Positions 32,959 through 42,603 of a DNA stretch of 64,000 nucleotides are shown one piece after another (within the stretch, counting starts at the first letter, position 1; each line of letters starts with the position of its first letter). The notes beneath the pieces are model-generated. The model searched no databases and was not told the DNA's origin. It saw only the letters and a program-made list of their open reading frames with translations. The position numbers and the translations under genes were made by a program. The stretch is from Flavobacterium sp. 245. GTDB lineage: Bacteria; Bacteroidota; Bacteroidia; Flavobacteriales; Flavobacteriaceae. The stretch lies in the NCBI RefSeq assembly GCF_004362055.1, contig NZ_SNXB01000017.1, forward strand, positions 1-64,000, read 5' to 3'.

Positions 32959-34332
32959 GTGAAAAAATTACTACTTATTTTTCTGCTTTTTCCTTTAATT
33001 TCAGAAGCGCAAAATCTTAAAGGGATTGTATTTTCAGAAAACAACACACCTCTCGAAAATGTAAATATTTTGGCTACATCGAGTAAAACAGGAACCATTA
33101 CCAATAATGATGGCTTTTTCTCAATAAATTTACTTCCGAAATTCAAAGACATCGAGATATTGGAATTTTCGCACATTGGTTTTCTTTCTATTAAAATAAC
33201 TCCTAAGGATTTAGCCGATCAAAATTTTAAAATTTATCTCAAAGAAAATATCCAAAATTTAACAGAAGTCGCAATCAACAACAGTGTAAACCTAAAAGCC
33301 AAACTTGCATTTAAAGTTCTAAAACCATTAAACGATGGTGTTTTTTCTTTTGGTTCCTTTGTAAAAGATGACAAAATTTATGTTATGGGAGGAGATGCAT
33401 CCCGAGAATCTGATCCAATGATGAAGCTGCGCGACGAAAAACCAGATGCAACCGCTCTAGATGTTCAAAAAGAACTTATTCGTAATCCAGATCATTTTAT
33501 TTTTAAAGACAACTTAGCAGTTTATGATATTAAAAATGATAACTGGGAAACTTCTGTAATAAAATTCAAAAAAAGAGCCAGTCACAATATTTTCTATTAT
33601 GATGATAAGATCTATATTGTTGGAGGAAAAAGAATTTCACTTAATGCCAAATTTGAATATCTACAAGATCAAATCGAAGTGTTTGATACCAAGAAAAACA
33701 GTATAACGATTGACAAAACAAATCCGCATCAAGCTTCAGATTTTGCTTCCTTTATTTACAAAGACAATATTGTTTTGATGGGTGGCTCGGTAAAAAAAGC
33801 CGAAAGCGGTAAAAAAGATTTTACGAAAAAAGTACATTTGTATAATATCACTTCTGGATATTGGTATGAACTTGCCGAGATGCCAATGGCAAAAGAAACG
33901 ACAGGAGTTTTAGTTGGAGACAAAGTTTATCTTTTGGGCGGTAATAATGGAAATGCGGTTTCACAAATCGAGACATTTGATTTAATAACTGAAAAATGGC
34001 AGACCGAAGGCGAGTTATTTTCAGGACTAGAAAGGCCCGCGACCGCCTATCATGACGATATTATTTATTTTTTTGAGAATCAAAAAATATACACCTATAA
34101 TATACAGACCAAACAGTTAAAAGAATACGAGATTAATATTGAACTGAAATATGCTGCTTTACTTTACAATGATCAGAAATTATATCTTATAGGCGGCCGT
34201 ATTGATAAAAATTTCTCCAAACTACCTTCTTCAAAAGTATTTAGCATTGAGATAGACGAATTCAAAAAAACTAGACCATCTAGAACCAAAATTTTATCAC
34301 AACAAAATAATGAAACTAAATCAGACGGATAG
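32959..34332 (+). CDS. Exported CarboxypepD_reg-like and Kelch-repeat protein
   Basis: 457 residues from a GTG at 32959. Signal peptide MKKLLLIFLLFPLISEAQ, then a carboxypeptidase-regulatory-like beta sandwich (about 20-95: GIVFSENNTPLENVNILATS, GFFSINLLPKF), then Kelch repeats (about 125-440) with YVMGGDAS, IYIVGGKR, IVLMGGS, VYLLGGNNG and LYLIGGR blades forming a beta propeller. Secreted or surface-exposed, probably a protein- or glycan-binding scaffold. Tandem duplicate of the broken gene before it; the pair shares WETEAELFSGLERPA-like segments nearly word for word. Confidence 0.85.
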   Translation: MKKLLLIFLLFPLISEAQNLKGIVFSENNTPLENVNILATSSKTGTITNNDGFFSINLLPKFKDIEILEFSHIGFLSIKITPKDLADQNFKIYLKENIQNLTEVAINNSVNLKAKLAFKVLKPLNDGVFSFGSFVKDDKIYVMGGDASRESDPMMKLRDEKPDATALDVQKELIRNPDHFIFKDNLAVYDIKNDNWETSVIKFKKRASHNIFYYDDKIYIVGGKRISLNAKFEYLQDQIEVFDTKKNSITIDKTNPHQASDFASFIYKDNIVLMGGSVKKAESGKKDFTKKVHLYNITSGYWYELAEMPMAKETTGVLVGDKVYLLGGNNGNAVSQIETFDLITEKWQTEGELFSGLERPATAYHDDIIYFFENQKIYTYNIQTKQLKEYEINIELKYAALLYNDQKLYLIGGRIDKNFSKLPSSKVFSIEIDEFKKTRPSRTKILSQQNNETKSDG

Positions 34333-34380
34333 TTTTCATTTAAAACAAAATTATTCAAACTGAAATTTCCTTTTGAAAAC

Positions 34381-34465
34381 GAGTGCCCTAGCCCGGATGG
34401 AAGCGGCATCCTTTTATGGCGGGGTTCGCCATAAAAGATACAGCGGACAGCCGGATTAGCTGCTA
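34381..34465 (+). ncRNA. Structured intergenic repeat, copy 3 (Flavo-1-like)
   Basis: The cleanest copy: GAGTGCCCTAGCCCGGATGG, AAGCGGCATCC, then an 11-bp hairpin CTTTTATGGCG (34411-34421)/CGCCATAAAAG (34427-34437), then AGATACAGCGGACAGCCGG and AGCTGCT. Hairpin sequence differs completely from copies 1 and 2, yet pairing is perfect. Lies between convergent genes, just before a terminator. Confidence 0.6.
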
Positions 34466-34502
34466 ATAAAAAAAATGCCCTGTTAACACAGAGCATTTTT
34501 TT
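34466..34502. terminator. Bidirectional terminator
   Basis: A run, stem ATGC-CTGT/ACAG-GCAT with opposed single-base bulges and loop TAAC, then a T run. Serves the Kelch gene (rightward) and the aconitase gene (leftward, ending at 34524). Confidence 0.75.
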
Positions 34503-34523
34503 TATATAATAGAACTTTAAAAT

Positions 34524-36788
34524 TTAAGCTTTTCCGGCCGCAATTAAGTTTAATGCAGACCCCGCAACGAACCAGCCAATTTGACCTGCGTTATAAGTGT
34601 GGTTTGCCAAGATAATATCTTTTGTACCATCAACATGAACGAATTCTAAAGTTAATGGTTTTCCAGGAGCGAACTCCGTTAAATCAGTAAAGTTAATAGT
34701 ATCGTTTTCCTGAATTTTATCATAATCTGCTTCGTTTGCAAAAGTCAACCCTAAAAGACCTTGTTTTTTAAGGTTTGTTTCGTGGATACGAGCAAAAGAT
34801 TTTACTAATACTGCTTTTACACCTAAGAAGCGAGGTTCCATTGCCGCATGTTCACGAGAAGAACCTTCTCCATAATTGTGATCTCCTACTACAATAGACG
34901 GAACACCTGCTGCTTTGTATGCACGGGCAACAGCTGGCACAGCATCGTATTCGCCTGTTAATTGATTTTTAACCGAATTTGTTTTTTGGTTGTAAGCGTT
35001 TACAGCACCAATCAGCATATTATTAGAAATATTATCCAAATGTCCGCGGAAACGCAACCAAGGTCCAGCCATTGAAATATGGTCGGTGGTACATTTTCCG
35101 AAGGCTTTGATTAGCAATTTAGCACCGGTAATATTTTTACCATCCCAAGGATCAAATGGAGCCAATAATTGCAAACGTTCTGATGTAGGATTAACTACAA
35201 CCTGAACTCCTGAACCATCTGCTGCCGGAGCCTGAAATCCTGGATCTTCGGCATAGAATCCTTTAGCAGGAAGCTCATCTCCTGTTGGAGCGTCGAGCAT
35301 TACTTCTTCTCCATCTTCATTAATTAATGTATCTGTTAATGGATTAAAGCCTAAATCACCAGCAATTGCCATTGCAGTTACCAATTCTGGAGAACCAACA
35401 AAAGCAAGCGTATTAGGATTACCATCTGCACGTTTTGAGAAATTACGGTTGAAAGAGTGCACAATTGTATTTCTTTCTTCTTTTTCTGCCCCTTCTCTAT
35501 CCCACATACCAATACATGGCCCGCATGCGTTAGCAAAAACGGTTGCGCCAATTTTATGGAATGTATCAATAAATCCATCTCTTTCGATAGTTGAACGAAC
35601 TACTTCAGAACCTGGCGTAATAGTAAATTCTGCTTTTGTTTTTAAGTTTTTATCAGCAACCTGTCTTGCTAAAGAAGCTGCACGAGAAATATCTTCGTAA
35701 GACGAGTTTGTACAAGAACCAATTAAACCAACCTGAATTTGTAATGGCCAATTGTTTTTGATTGCTTCTTCTTTCATTTTAGAAATTGGAGTCGCTAAAT
35801 CTGGTGTAAAAGGACCATTTAAGTGTGGCTCCAATGTCGAAAGATTGATCTCGATAACTTGATCAAAATATTCGTGCGGGTTTGCGTAAACTTCTGGATC
35901 TCCTGTTAAATAAGAAGCTACTTTATCAGCAGCATCGGCAACATCGGCTCTGTTTGTTGAACGCAAGTAACGACTCATAGAATCATCATAACCAAAAGTC
36001 GAAGTTGTTGCTCCAATTTCGGCACCCATATTACAAATAGTTCCTTTACCGGTACAAGACATTGCGGTTGCGCCTTCGCCAAAATATTCAACAATAGCAC
36101 CAGTTCCTCCTTTTACAGTAAGAATACCAGCAACTTTAAGAATAACATCTTTTGGAGCAGTCCATCCTGATAACTTACCAGTCAATTTAACTCCAATTAA
36201 TTTAGGAAACTTAAGTTCCCAAGCCATTCCAGACATTACGTCTACAGCATCGGCTCCACCAACGCCAATGGCTACCATTCCTAAACCTCCAGCATTTACG
36301 GTGTGCGAATCAGTACCAATCATCATTCCGCCAGGGAAAGCGTAGTTTTCAAGTACTACTTGGTGAATAATTCCGGCTCCTGGTTTCCAAAACCCAATTC
36401 CGTATTTATTAGAAACTGACGACAAGAAATCAAAAACCTCATTACTTTGTGTTTTCGCTCTGGCCAAATCGGTTGCAGCATCAACTTTTGCCTGAATCAA
36501 GTGATCACAGTGTACGGTTGTTGGAACCGCTACTTTAGATTTTCCGGCATGCATAAACTGCAATAATGCCATTTGAGCCGTTGCATCCTGACACGCAACA
36601 CGGTCTGGTGCAAAATCAACATAATCAATTCCTCTTCCAAACGCCTGAGTTGGATTTCCATCCCAAAGATGATTGTATAAAATTTTCTCTGTCAACGTAA
36701 GTGGACGCCCAACAATCTCACGTGCTTTATCAACACGATTTGGCATGTTTTCGTACACTTTTTTAATCATTTCGATATCAAAAGCCAT
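34524..36788 (-). CDS. acn: Aconitate hydratase, mitochondrial-type
   Basis: 754 residues, aconitase of the kind related to mitochondrial ACO2 (start [20 protein letters not shown]). The three iron-sulfur cysteines lie in [14 protein letters not shown] near 354 and [11 protein letters not shown] near 420. The C-terminal swivel domain includes [14 protein letters not shown]. Converts citrate to isocitrate in the TCA cycle. Next to, but not overlapping, the acnB gene on the same strand; a terminator at 36868 separates them, so they are likely transcribed independently. Confidence 0.95.
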   Translation of the reverse strand: MAFDIEMIKKVYENMPNRVDKAREIVGRPLTLTEKILYNHLWDGNPTQAFGRGIDYVDFAPDRVACQDATAQMALLQFMHAGKSKVAVPTTVHCDHLIQAKVDAATDLARAKTQSNEVFDFLSSVSNKYGIGFWKPGAGIIHQVVLENYAFPGGMMIGTDSHTVNAGGLGMVAIGVGGADAVDVMSGMAWELKFPKLIGVKLTGKLSGWTAPKDVILKVAGILTVKGGTGAIVEYFGEGATAMSCTGKGTICNMGAEIGATTSTFGYDDSMSRYLRSTNRADVADAADKVASYLTGDPEVYANPHEYFDQVIEINLSTLEPHLNGPFTPDLATPISKMKEEAIKNNWPLQIQVGLIGSCTNSSYEDISRAASLARQVADKNLKTKAEFTITPGSEVVRSTIERDGFIDTFHKIGATVFANACGPCIGMWDREGAEKEERNTIVHSFNRNFSKRADGNPNTLAFVGSPELVTAMAIAGDLGFNPLTDTLINEDGEEVMLDAPTGDELPAKGFYAEDPGFQAPAADGSGVQVVVNPTSERLQLLAPFDPWDGKNITGAKLLIKAFGKCTTDHISMAGPWLRFRGHLDNISNNMLIGAVNAYNQKTNSVKNQLTGEYDAVPAVARAYKAAGVPSIVVGDHNYGEGSSREHAAMEPRFLGVKAVLVKSFARIHETNLKKQGLLGLTFANEADYDKIQENDTINFTDLTEFAPGKPLTLEFVHVDGTKDIILANHTYNAGQIGWFVAGSALNLIAAGKA

Positions 36789-36864
36789 AAGTTCTATATT
36801 ATTTTTTGTTTTTTATTTTATTTTGAACATGACAAGTTACAAAAAATAGAAGAGCTATAAAAGA

Positions 36865-36893
36865 AAAAGCCCGAGTTTATCACTCGGGCTTTT
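36865..36893 (-). terminator. Terminator of acnB
   Basis: AGCCCGAGT/ACTCGGGCT, 9-bp GC-rich stem, followed on the minus strand by a T run. Lies 22 bases past the acnB stop codon. Confidence 0.88.
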
Positions 36894-36914
36894 GATATAT
36901 TAATAATCGTAAGA

Positions 36915-39686
36915 TTACATTACTAACGATTTATTAGAAGGTGCAAATTTAGTCAAGTTGATACCCTCTACTGCAGTTGTATATTCCGCTAATGTTGGAG
37001 TTCTACCCAAAATTGTAGACAACACTACAACAGGTGTAGAAGAAAGCAATGACTCTCCTTTTTTACCTTCAGTATCTTCTACAACTCTTCCTTGGAAAAG
37101 ACGCGTTGAAGTTGCCATAACTGTATCTCCTTTTGCCGCTTTTTCCTGGTTACCCATACAAAGGTTACATCCTGGACGCTCTAAATACAACATGTTTTCG
37201 TATTCTGTACGCGCTGCACCTTTTGGAGCATTATCGTCGAATTCAAAACCAGAATATTTTTGCAAAACTTCCCAGTCACCTTCCGCTTTTAATTCATCTA
37301 CAATATTGTAAGTAGGAGGAGCAACTACAAGAGGAGCGTTGAATACCACTTTTCCTTTTTGTGCTTCTACGTTTTTCAACATTTGAGCAAGGATTTTCAT
37401 ATCTCCTTTGTGAACCATACAAGATCCAATAAATCCAAGATCTACTTTTTTCTCACCTCCGTAAAAAGATAAAGGTCTGATAGTATCGTGCGTATATCTT
37501 TTAGAAACATCAGCGTTATTTACGTCTGGATCAGCAATCATTGGCTCAGAAATCTGATCTAAATCAACTACAACCTCAGCATAATATTTAGCATTTGCAT
37601 CTGGAGTTAATGCTGGTTTCTCTGCCGATTTAATTTCAGCAATTCTCTTATCAGCTTTGTTGATCAACCCTTGAAGAACGTGTTTGTCGTTATCCATTCC
37701 TTTGTCGATCATGATCTGGATTCTGCCTTTAGCAATTTCCAATGATTCAATTAAAGTATCATCTTCAGAAATACAGATAGAAGCTTTTGCTTTCATCTCT
37801 GCTGTCCAGTCAGTAAATGTAAAGGCCTGGTCAGCAGTAAGCGTACCAATATGAACCTCAATAATTCTTCCTTGGAAAACATTTTCTCCTCCATATTGGT
37901 GAAGCATCTGCGCTTGAGTAGCATGAACCACATCACGGAAGTCCATATACCCTTTCATTTCACCTTTGAAAGTCACTTTTACAGATTCCGGAATTGGCAT
38001 TGATGCCTCACCCGTAGCCAATGCAAGAGCAACAGTTCCTGAGTCAGCACCGAAAGCAACTCCTTTTGACATTCTTGTATGAGAGTCACCACCAATAATG
38101 ATAGCCCACTCGTCTATAGTAATATCGTTAAGTACTTTATGAATTACGTCAGTCATTGCATGATAAACACCTTTTGGGTCACGAGCTGTGATCAAACCAA
38201 AATCGTTCATGAATTTCATCAATTTAGGAATATTAGCCTGCGCTTTTTTATCCCAAACCGAAGCAGTGTGACAACCAGATTGGTAAGCACCGTCAACAAT
38301 CGGTGAAATTACTGTAGCCGCCATAGACTCTAATTCCTGAGCAGTCATAAGACCTGTAGTATCTTGAGAACCTACGATGTTAACTTCAACACGAACGTCA
38401 GAACCAGCGTGCAATACTTTACCCGGAGCAATACCAACAGCATTTTTGTTGAAGATTTTCTCAACCGCTGTAAGACCTTGTCCTTCATGTGAAATTTCTT
38501 TTGACGGAGCATATACTAGAGGAGCAGTCACGTCAAGAACTTTAGCTGCTAATGTTTGAAGTTTTTTACCAAAAACAATAGCGTATGAACCACCAGCTTT
38601 AATGAATTCCATTTTCTGAGGTGTAAATGCCTTAGAAATATCGATTAATTCCTGATCGCCGCTATATAGTTTTTTCTCTTTAATATTAATTGTCAAGACA
38701 GTTCCTGTAGCAACAGAGTATGTTTGCTCTAGAATTGGCTCGTCATTTTCGTTACGGATAACGTTACCATCAGCATCAACTTTCTTAACCCAGTTTTTAA
38801 GGTCTAAACCAATACCACCAGTAACATCGACAGTTGTTAGGAAAATTGGAGAAATACCGTTTGTTCCACCAACAATTGGCGCGATATTAACGAATGGAAT
38901 ATATGGGCTTGCTTGTTTTCCTGTCCAAAGTGCCACGTTATTCACACCTGACATTCTTGAAGAACCAACTCCCATAGTCCCTTTTTCAGCGATCAACATT
39001 ACGCTTGCATCAGGATGCTGTGCTTGTAATGCTTTAATTTCTTGTTGTGCTTGAGGAGTAATCATACACTGCCCATGAAGTTCACGATCTGAACGAGAGT
39101 GTGCTTGATTTCCCGGAGAAAGCAAATCTGTTGAAATATCACCTTCACCAGCAATAAAAGTTACTACCTTAATTTCGTCTGCTACTTCTGGAAGTTTTGT
39201 AAAAAACTCAGCTTGAGCATAACTTTCTAGAATTTCTTTGGCAGTTTCATTATTATTTTTGAATGCCTCTACTAATCGATCTGTATCTGCTTCGTAAAGG
39301 AAAACTTGTGTTTTAAGAACTTTTGCAGCTTCTTTTGCAATAGCAGCGTCACTACCTAAAGCTAAATCAAGCAGCACTTTAATAGAAGGTCCGCCTTTCA
39401 TGTGAGATAATAATTCAAAAGCAAAGGCTGGCGTAATTTCTTTTACTACAGACTCACCAAGAATAATCTCTTTTAAAAACTCTGCTTTTTCGCCAGCTGC
39501 ACTTGTAGTACCTGGCAAAGTATTGTAAATAAAAAACTTAAGAGAATCCTCTCTATATTCATTATCTAAATCTTTAATTTGAGCAATGATTTCGCTTAGT
39601 AATTCAGCTCCATCAATTGGCTTTGGATGAAGTCCTTGGCCTTTTCTTTCTTCAATTTCGTTAATGTAATCTTTGTAAGTATTCAT
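36915..39686 (-). CDS. acnB: Aconitate hydratase B (bifunctional 2-methylisocitrate dehydratase)
   Basis: 923 residues. AcnB order: N-terminal HEAT-like domain (to about 160), swivel domain, then the catalytic domains. Seen: cluster ligand cysteines in IGSCMVHKGD near 755 and RPGCNLCMGNQ near 850, and GGDSHTRMSKGVAFGADSG near 520. Catalyses citrate-isocitrate interconversion and can act in the methylcitrate cycle; in E. coli AcnB also binds mRNA when its cluster is lost. Its neighbour encodes a different aconitase class. Confidence 0.96.
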   Translation of the reverse strand: MNTYKDYINEIEERKGQGLHPKPIDGAELLSEIIAQIKDLDNEYREDSLKFFIYNTLPGTTSAAGEKAEFLKEIILGESVVKEITPAFAFELLSHMKGGPSIKVLLDLALGSDAAIAKEAAKVLKTQVFLYEADTDRLVEAFKNNNETAKEILESYAQAEFFTKLPEVADEIKVVTFIAGEGDISTDLLSPGNQAHSRSDRELHGQCMITPQAQQEIKALQAQHPDASVMLIAEKGTMGVGSSRMSGVNNVALWTGKQASPYIPFVNIAPIVGGTNGISPIFLTTVDVTGGIGLDLKNWVKKVDADGNVIRNENDEPILEQTYSVATGTVLTINIKEKKLYSGDQELIDISKAFTPQKMEFIKAGGSYAIVFGKKLQTLAAKVLDVTAPLVYAPSKEISHEGQGLTAVEKIFNKNAVGIAPGKVLHAGSDVRVEVNIVGSQDTTGLMTAQELESMAATVISPIVDGAYQSGCHTASVWDKKAQANIPKLMKFMNDFGLITARDPKGVYHAMTDVIHKVLNDITIDEWAIIIGGDSHTRMSKGVAFGADSGTVALALATGEASMPIPESVKVTFKGEMKGYMDFRDVVHATQAQMLHQYGGENVFQGRIIEVHIGTLTADQAFTFTDWTAEMKAKASICISEDDTLIESLEIAKGRIQIMIDKGMDNDKHVLQGLINKADKRIAEIKSAEKPALTPDANAKYYAEVVVDLDQISEPMIADPDVNNADVSKRYTHDTIRPLSFYGGEKKVDLGFIGSCMVHKGDMKILAQMLKNVEAQKGKVVFNAPLVVAPPTYNIVDELKAEGDWEVLQKYSGFEFDDNAPKGAARTEYENMLYLERPGCNLCMGNQEKAAKGDTVMATSTRLFQGRVVEDTEGKKGESLLSSTPVVVLSTILGRTPTLAEYTTAVEGINLTKFAPSNKSLVM

Positions 39687-39715
39687 AATATATTAGAAGT
39701 ATTTTTTTTTGTACG

Positions 39716-39723
39716 CAAATTTA
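39716..39723 (-). promoter_or_regulatory. -7 element upstream of acnB
   Basis: On the minus strand TAAATTTG (39723 to 39716) matches TAnnTTTG, 30 bases before the acnB start. No clear -33 TTG. Confidence 0.4.
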
Positions 39724-39817
39724 GAGATTAAAGGTGAGAATTAAAAAGAATATAATGAAAGTCGCCTTTTCAAAAATTATTATTGCTAAAAAACGATTTT
39801 CACTGCTTGTTTTTGCC

Positions 39818-39965
39818 AAAATATCAATTTTGTATTAAAAAAATGAATTATTGATATTTTAAAATCTTTTCATTAACAAAGTCGAAATTTGTTGTTATAA
39901 ACTAAGTGAGATTTTACCTCTATTTTCGCAAAGAATAGTTCTAAATAAGAAATTATAACGTTATA
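39818..39965. repeat. Inverted repeats in the acnB-VIT gene spacer
   Basis: An 11-bp perfect inverted repeat AAAATATCAAT (39818-39828)/ATTGATATTTT (39850-39860), and a perfect palindrome TATAACGTTATA (39954-39965). The second shares TATAACG with the site at 46701 upstream of the amylase gene. The gap 39687-40110 holds no protein gene that I can see. Confidence 0.5.
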
Positions 39966-40051
39966 GTTGACTTTTTTTCATCTTTAAAAAGGATTTTCTG
40001 AATCCACAAAAGCACACAAAATTTTCTTCAAAAAAATAAAACAAAAAAATC

Positions 40052-40079
40052 TTGTTTTTCAAATATTCTATTAACTTTG
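40052..40079 (+). promoter_or_regulatory. Promoter of the XrtN system
   Basis: TTG (40052-40054), 17 bases, TAACTTTG (40072-40079). Transcription would start near 40086, about 25 bases before the ATG at 40111. Confidence 0.6.
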
Positions 40080-40110
40080 TATTTCAAAGTACTTTTTAAA
40101 AAATACAACT

Positions 40111-42603
40111 ATGAAATACAAACTAGAAATTTTAGATTATTATTCTCAAAAAAAAGGCGTGCAAATTAGCCTCTTAGTAACACTATTCAGTACAATATTT
40201 ATGATTTGTGCACTCACTTCTAAAGAATTCTCTTTTTACAAGTACGAATCTATCGGAGGGGTTAGTTTGATAATCGAATTTATTTACGGAACTGTAGTAT
40301 CATTTCTTATTCTAAAAAAAAGAGAAGAATATCTTCATCTTACTCCTTTTTTAATGCTTAATTGGCTTATTGGCTGTTTTAGCCTAAATGTTTTTATTCC
40401 AATTTTTCAACATTTGCCAGTATGGGTTTATGTTACAACTTTTGTGTTTTGCATCACTAATTTTTTTCTTTATCAAAATGAAGTCAAAACCCCTCATACT
40501 TATATTGTCTATTTTATTAATGGCGCCACATTCTGGATTATATTTTATTTTGCCTTATTTCTTATTCCGGTAATACCTTATTCATTTGTTGGAATATTAG
40601 CTTTAGGACTGGGTTTTTACGGAATGGTTCCTGCAATAATTTTAATCATTCATTTGCTAACCGTTATTTTGTATTTGCCTAAAAACAGGCCTTATTATCT
40701 TTCCTTTAGTACTGGATTTTCAATCGTACTTGTTGGCTTTCTAATTTTTACTGCCGGTTTAGTAATTGAAAGCAAAAAAATAGCGCAAATTGCAAAAATC
40801 AATTCCTTCGAAACCAATACCGATTTACCCGCATACATTTCGGTTTCTCAGAATATAAAACCTAATTTTTTTAATGAAATTTTACTAAAGAAAGGTCTTG
40901 TGTACATCAATATAGATAACTTCTTTTCGTTTGACCGTTTTGATTCCTTCAGCAAACAGCAATTCAATGGAAACAAAATTCATAATCCTTTTATAAGTCT
41001 AGCTTATTTAGTTTGTGATGATCTTGGTTTGGACAATGATGACAAAATCAATATTCTAAAATCAAATTTTGATAAAAGATTAGAAACCGAAGAACAATTA
41101 TGGAGCGGTGAAGATTTGTTTACCAAAACTATTAAAGAAGATATCAAACTATATCCCGACTCTAGATTGGCTTATACCGAAATTACCATGAAAATTGCCA
41201 GCGAAAAATCATGGCGAAATCAAGAAGCTATTTATTCTTTTCAGTTGCCAGAAGGTTCTGTTGCCACTTCTCTTTCATTATGGGTTAATGGAGTGGAACG
41301 CAAAGGCGTCTTGACAACTAAAGAAAAAGCTAAAAAGGCGTACAATCAAATTGTTGGCGTAGAATATCGTGATCCTTCATTAATGCAATGGAAAGAAGGA
41401 AATAAGATTGTAGTTCGCGTTTTTCCAATCAATTATAAAACCCCTAGAACATTTAAATGCGGTTTTACAACTCCATTAAAAGTTGAAGATAATCAAATGA
41501 AATACCAAAGTCTTTCAATTAAAGGACCGAACATTTCAAATGCCGAAACAATTTCAAGAATACAAATGACAGGAACTAGTGCTGTGGAGACCAATAAAGA
41601 TTTTGAATTTGAAAAGGGATTCTACATGAACCAATCAAAAGGACTGGAAGATTGGGATGCAACAATGCCATTAAGCAAAATCAATCATAATTCATTTGCT
41701 TGGAAAGGAAAGATTTATGAAGTCGATGACATTCAAAAAACAGTAATTCCCTTCACTCCTTCTGAAATTATTTTGGATTTAAACAGCAGTTGGACAACAA
41801 AACAAATAGAATCATTTGTAGATCTTGATCAACAGAATCTTTACGTTTTTGTAAATGGACATAAAAAGAAAATCACTAAAGATAATTTTAAAGCCATTCA
41901 ATTGGACTTTGAAGATTCTCAGTACACATTATTGCCTCTTTATAAATTGACCAAGAACAGCTTAGTCATCGCAAAATCGGGAACTTTCTCTGCTAATTTT
42001 GAAGAGCTTGAAGAATCGAATTATTTGAAGAAAATTAAATCTGGAACCAAACAACGAAATATAAAAGTCATCAATATCAGTGGCGAAATTAATCCGTTTT
42101 GGCAGACTGCTAAACAACAAAAATACGTAGACTATTTTCAAAGCAGTTTGGATAATTGTTTACAGCTGATCAACAAACATCAATTTCCTGTATACAAAAC
42201 AGATCAAAATAGCATCAATATTGAACCGTCACAAGTTTCAATTCATGAAAATATCCACAACAATAATTCGAAAACCACTGGACCAAATCATATTTACAGA
42301 ATGTACGCTTTTGGAAAAGTTCTCGAAGAACAGGTTAAAATTCAAAATGACGCTTTGACCAATAATCAATACGTTGAACTAGCAAAAGATGCCAATATTG
42401 TAACGCCAATTTCATCATTGATTGTTCTTGAAACTGATGAAGATTACAAAAATAATGGAATCGATAAAAACGTAAACACCTTAGGAAATGCTTCCATAAA
42501 TAATGACGGTGCTGTTCCTGAGCCCCACGAATGCCTTTTGATTATTATTGGAACTGCAACACTTTATTTCTATTACAGAAAAACAAAAAAACAGACTGTA
42601 TAA
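40111..42603 (+). CDS. XrtN-system VIT-domain protein with PEP-CTERM-type tail
   Basis: 830 residues. Residues 15-230 hold about seven membrane spans; a large extracytoplasmic part follows with a VIT domain (about 340-470: SWRNQEAIYSFQLPEGSVA, WVNGVERKGVLTTKEKAKKA, RVFPINYKTPRTFKCGF). The last 30 residues are an exosortase signal: VPEPHE near 801, hydrophobic LLIIIGTATLYFYY, then basic RKTKKQ. The stop is at 42603 and the exosortase ATG at 42604, so no base separates them. It is almost certainly the dedicated substrate of XrtN. I recall a protein family defined for this pair; its function is unknown. Confidence 0.9.
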   Translation: MKYKLEILDYYSQKKGVQISLLVTLFSTIFMICALTSKEFSFYKYESIGGVSLIIEFIYGTVVSFLILKKREEYLHLTPFLMLNWLIGCFSLNVFIPIFQHLPVWVYVTTFVFCITNFFLYQNEVKTPHTYIVYFINGATFWIIFYFALFLIPVIPYSFVGILALGLGFYGMVPAIILIIHLLTVILYLPKNRPYYLSFSTGFSIVLVGFLIFTAGLVIESKKIAQIAKINSFETNTDLPAYISVSQNIKPNFFNEILLKKGLVYINIDNFFSFDRFDSFSKQQFNGNKIHNPFISLAYLVCDDLGLDNDDKINILKSNFDKRLETEEQLWSGEDLFTKTIKEDIKLYPDSRLAYTEITMKIASEKSWRNQEAIYSFQLPEGSVATSLSLWVNGVERKGVLTTKEKAKKAYNQIVGVEYRDPSLMQWKEGNKIVVRVFPINYKTPRTFKCGFTTPLKVEDNQMKYQSLSIKGPNISNAETISRIQMTGTSAVETNKDFEFEKGFYMNQSKGLEDWDATMPLSKINHNSFAWKGKIYEVDDIQKTVIPFTPSEIILDLNSSWTTKQIESFVDLDQQNLYVFVNGHKKKITKDNFKAIQLDFEDSQYTLLPLYKLTKNSLVIAKSGTFSANFEELEESNYLKKIKSGTKQRNIKVINISGEINPFWQTAKQQKYVDYFQSSLDNCLQLINKHQFPVYKTDQNSINIEPSQVSIHENIHNNNSKTTGPNHIYRMYAFGKVLEEQVKIQNDALTNNQYVELAKDANIVTPISSLIVLETDEDYKNNGIDKNVNTLGNASINNDGAVPEPHECLLIIIGTATLYFYYRKTKKQTV

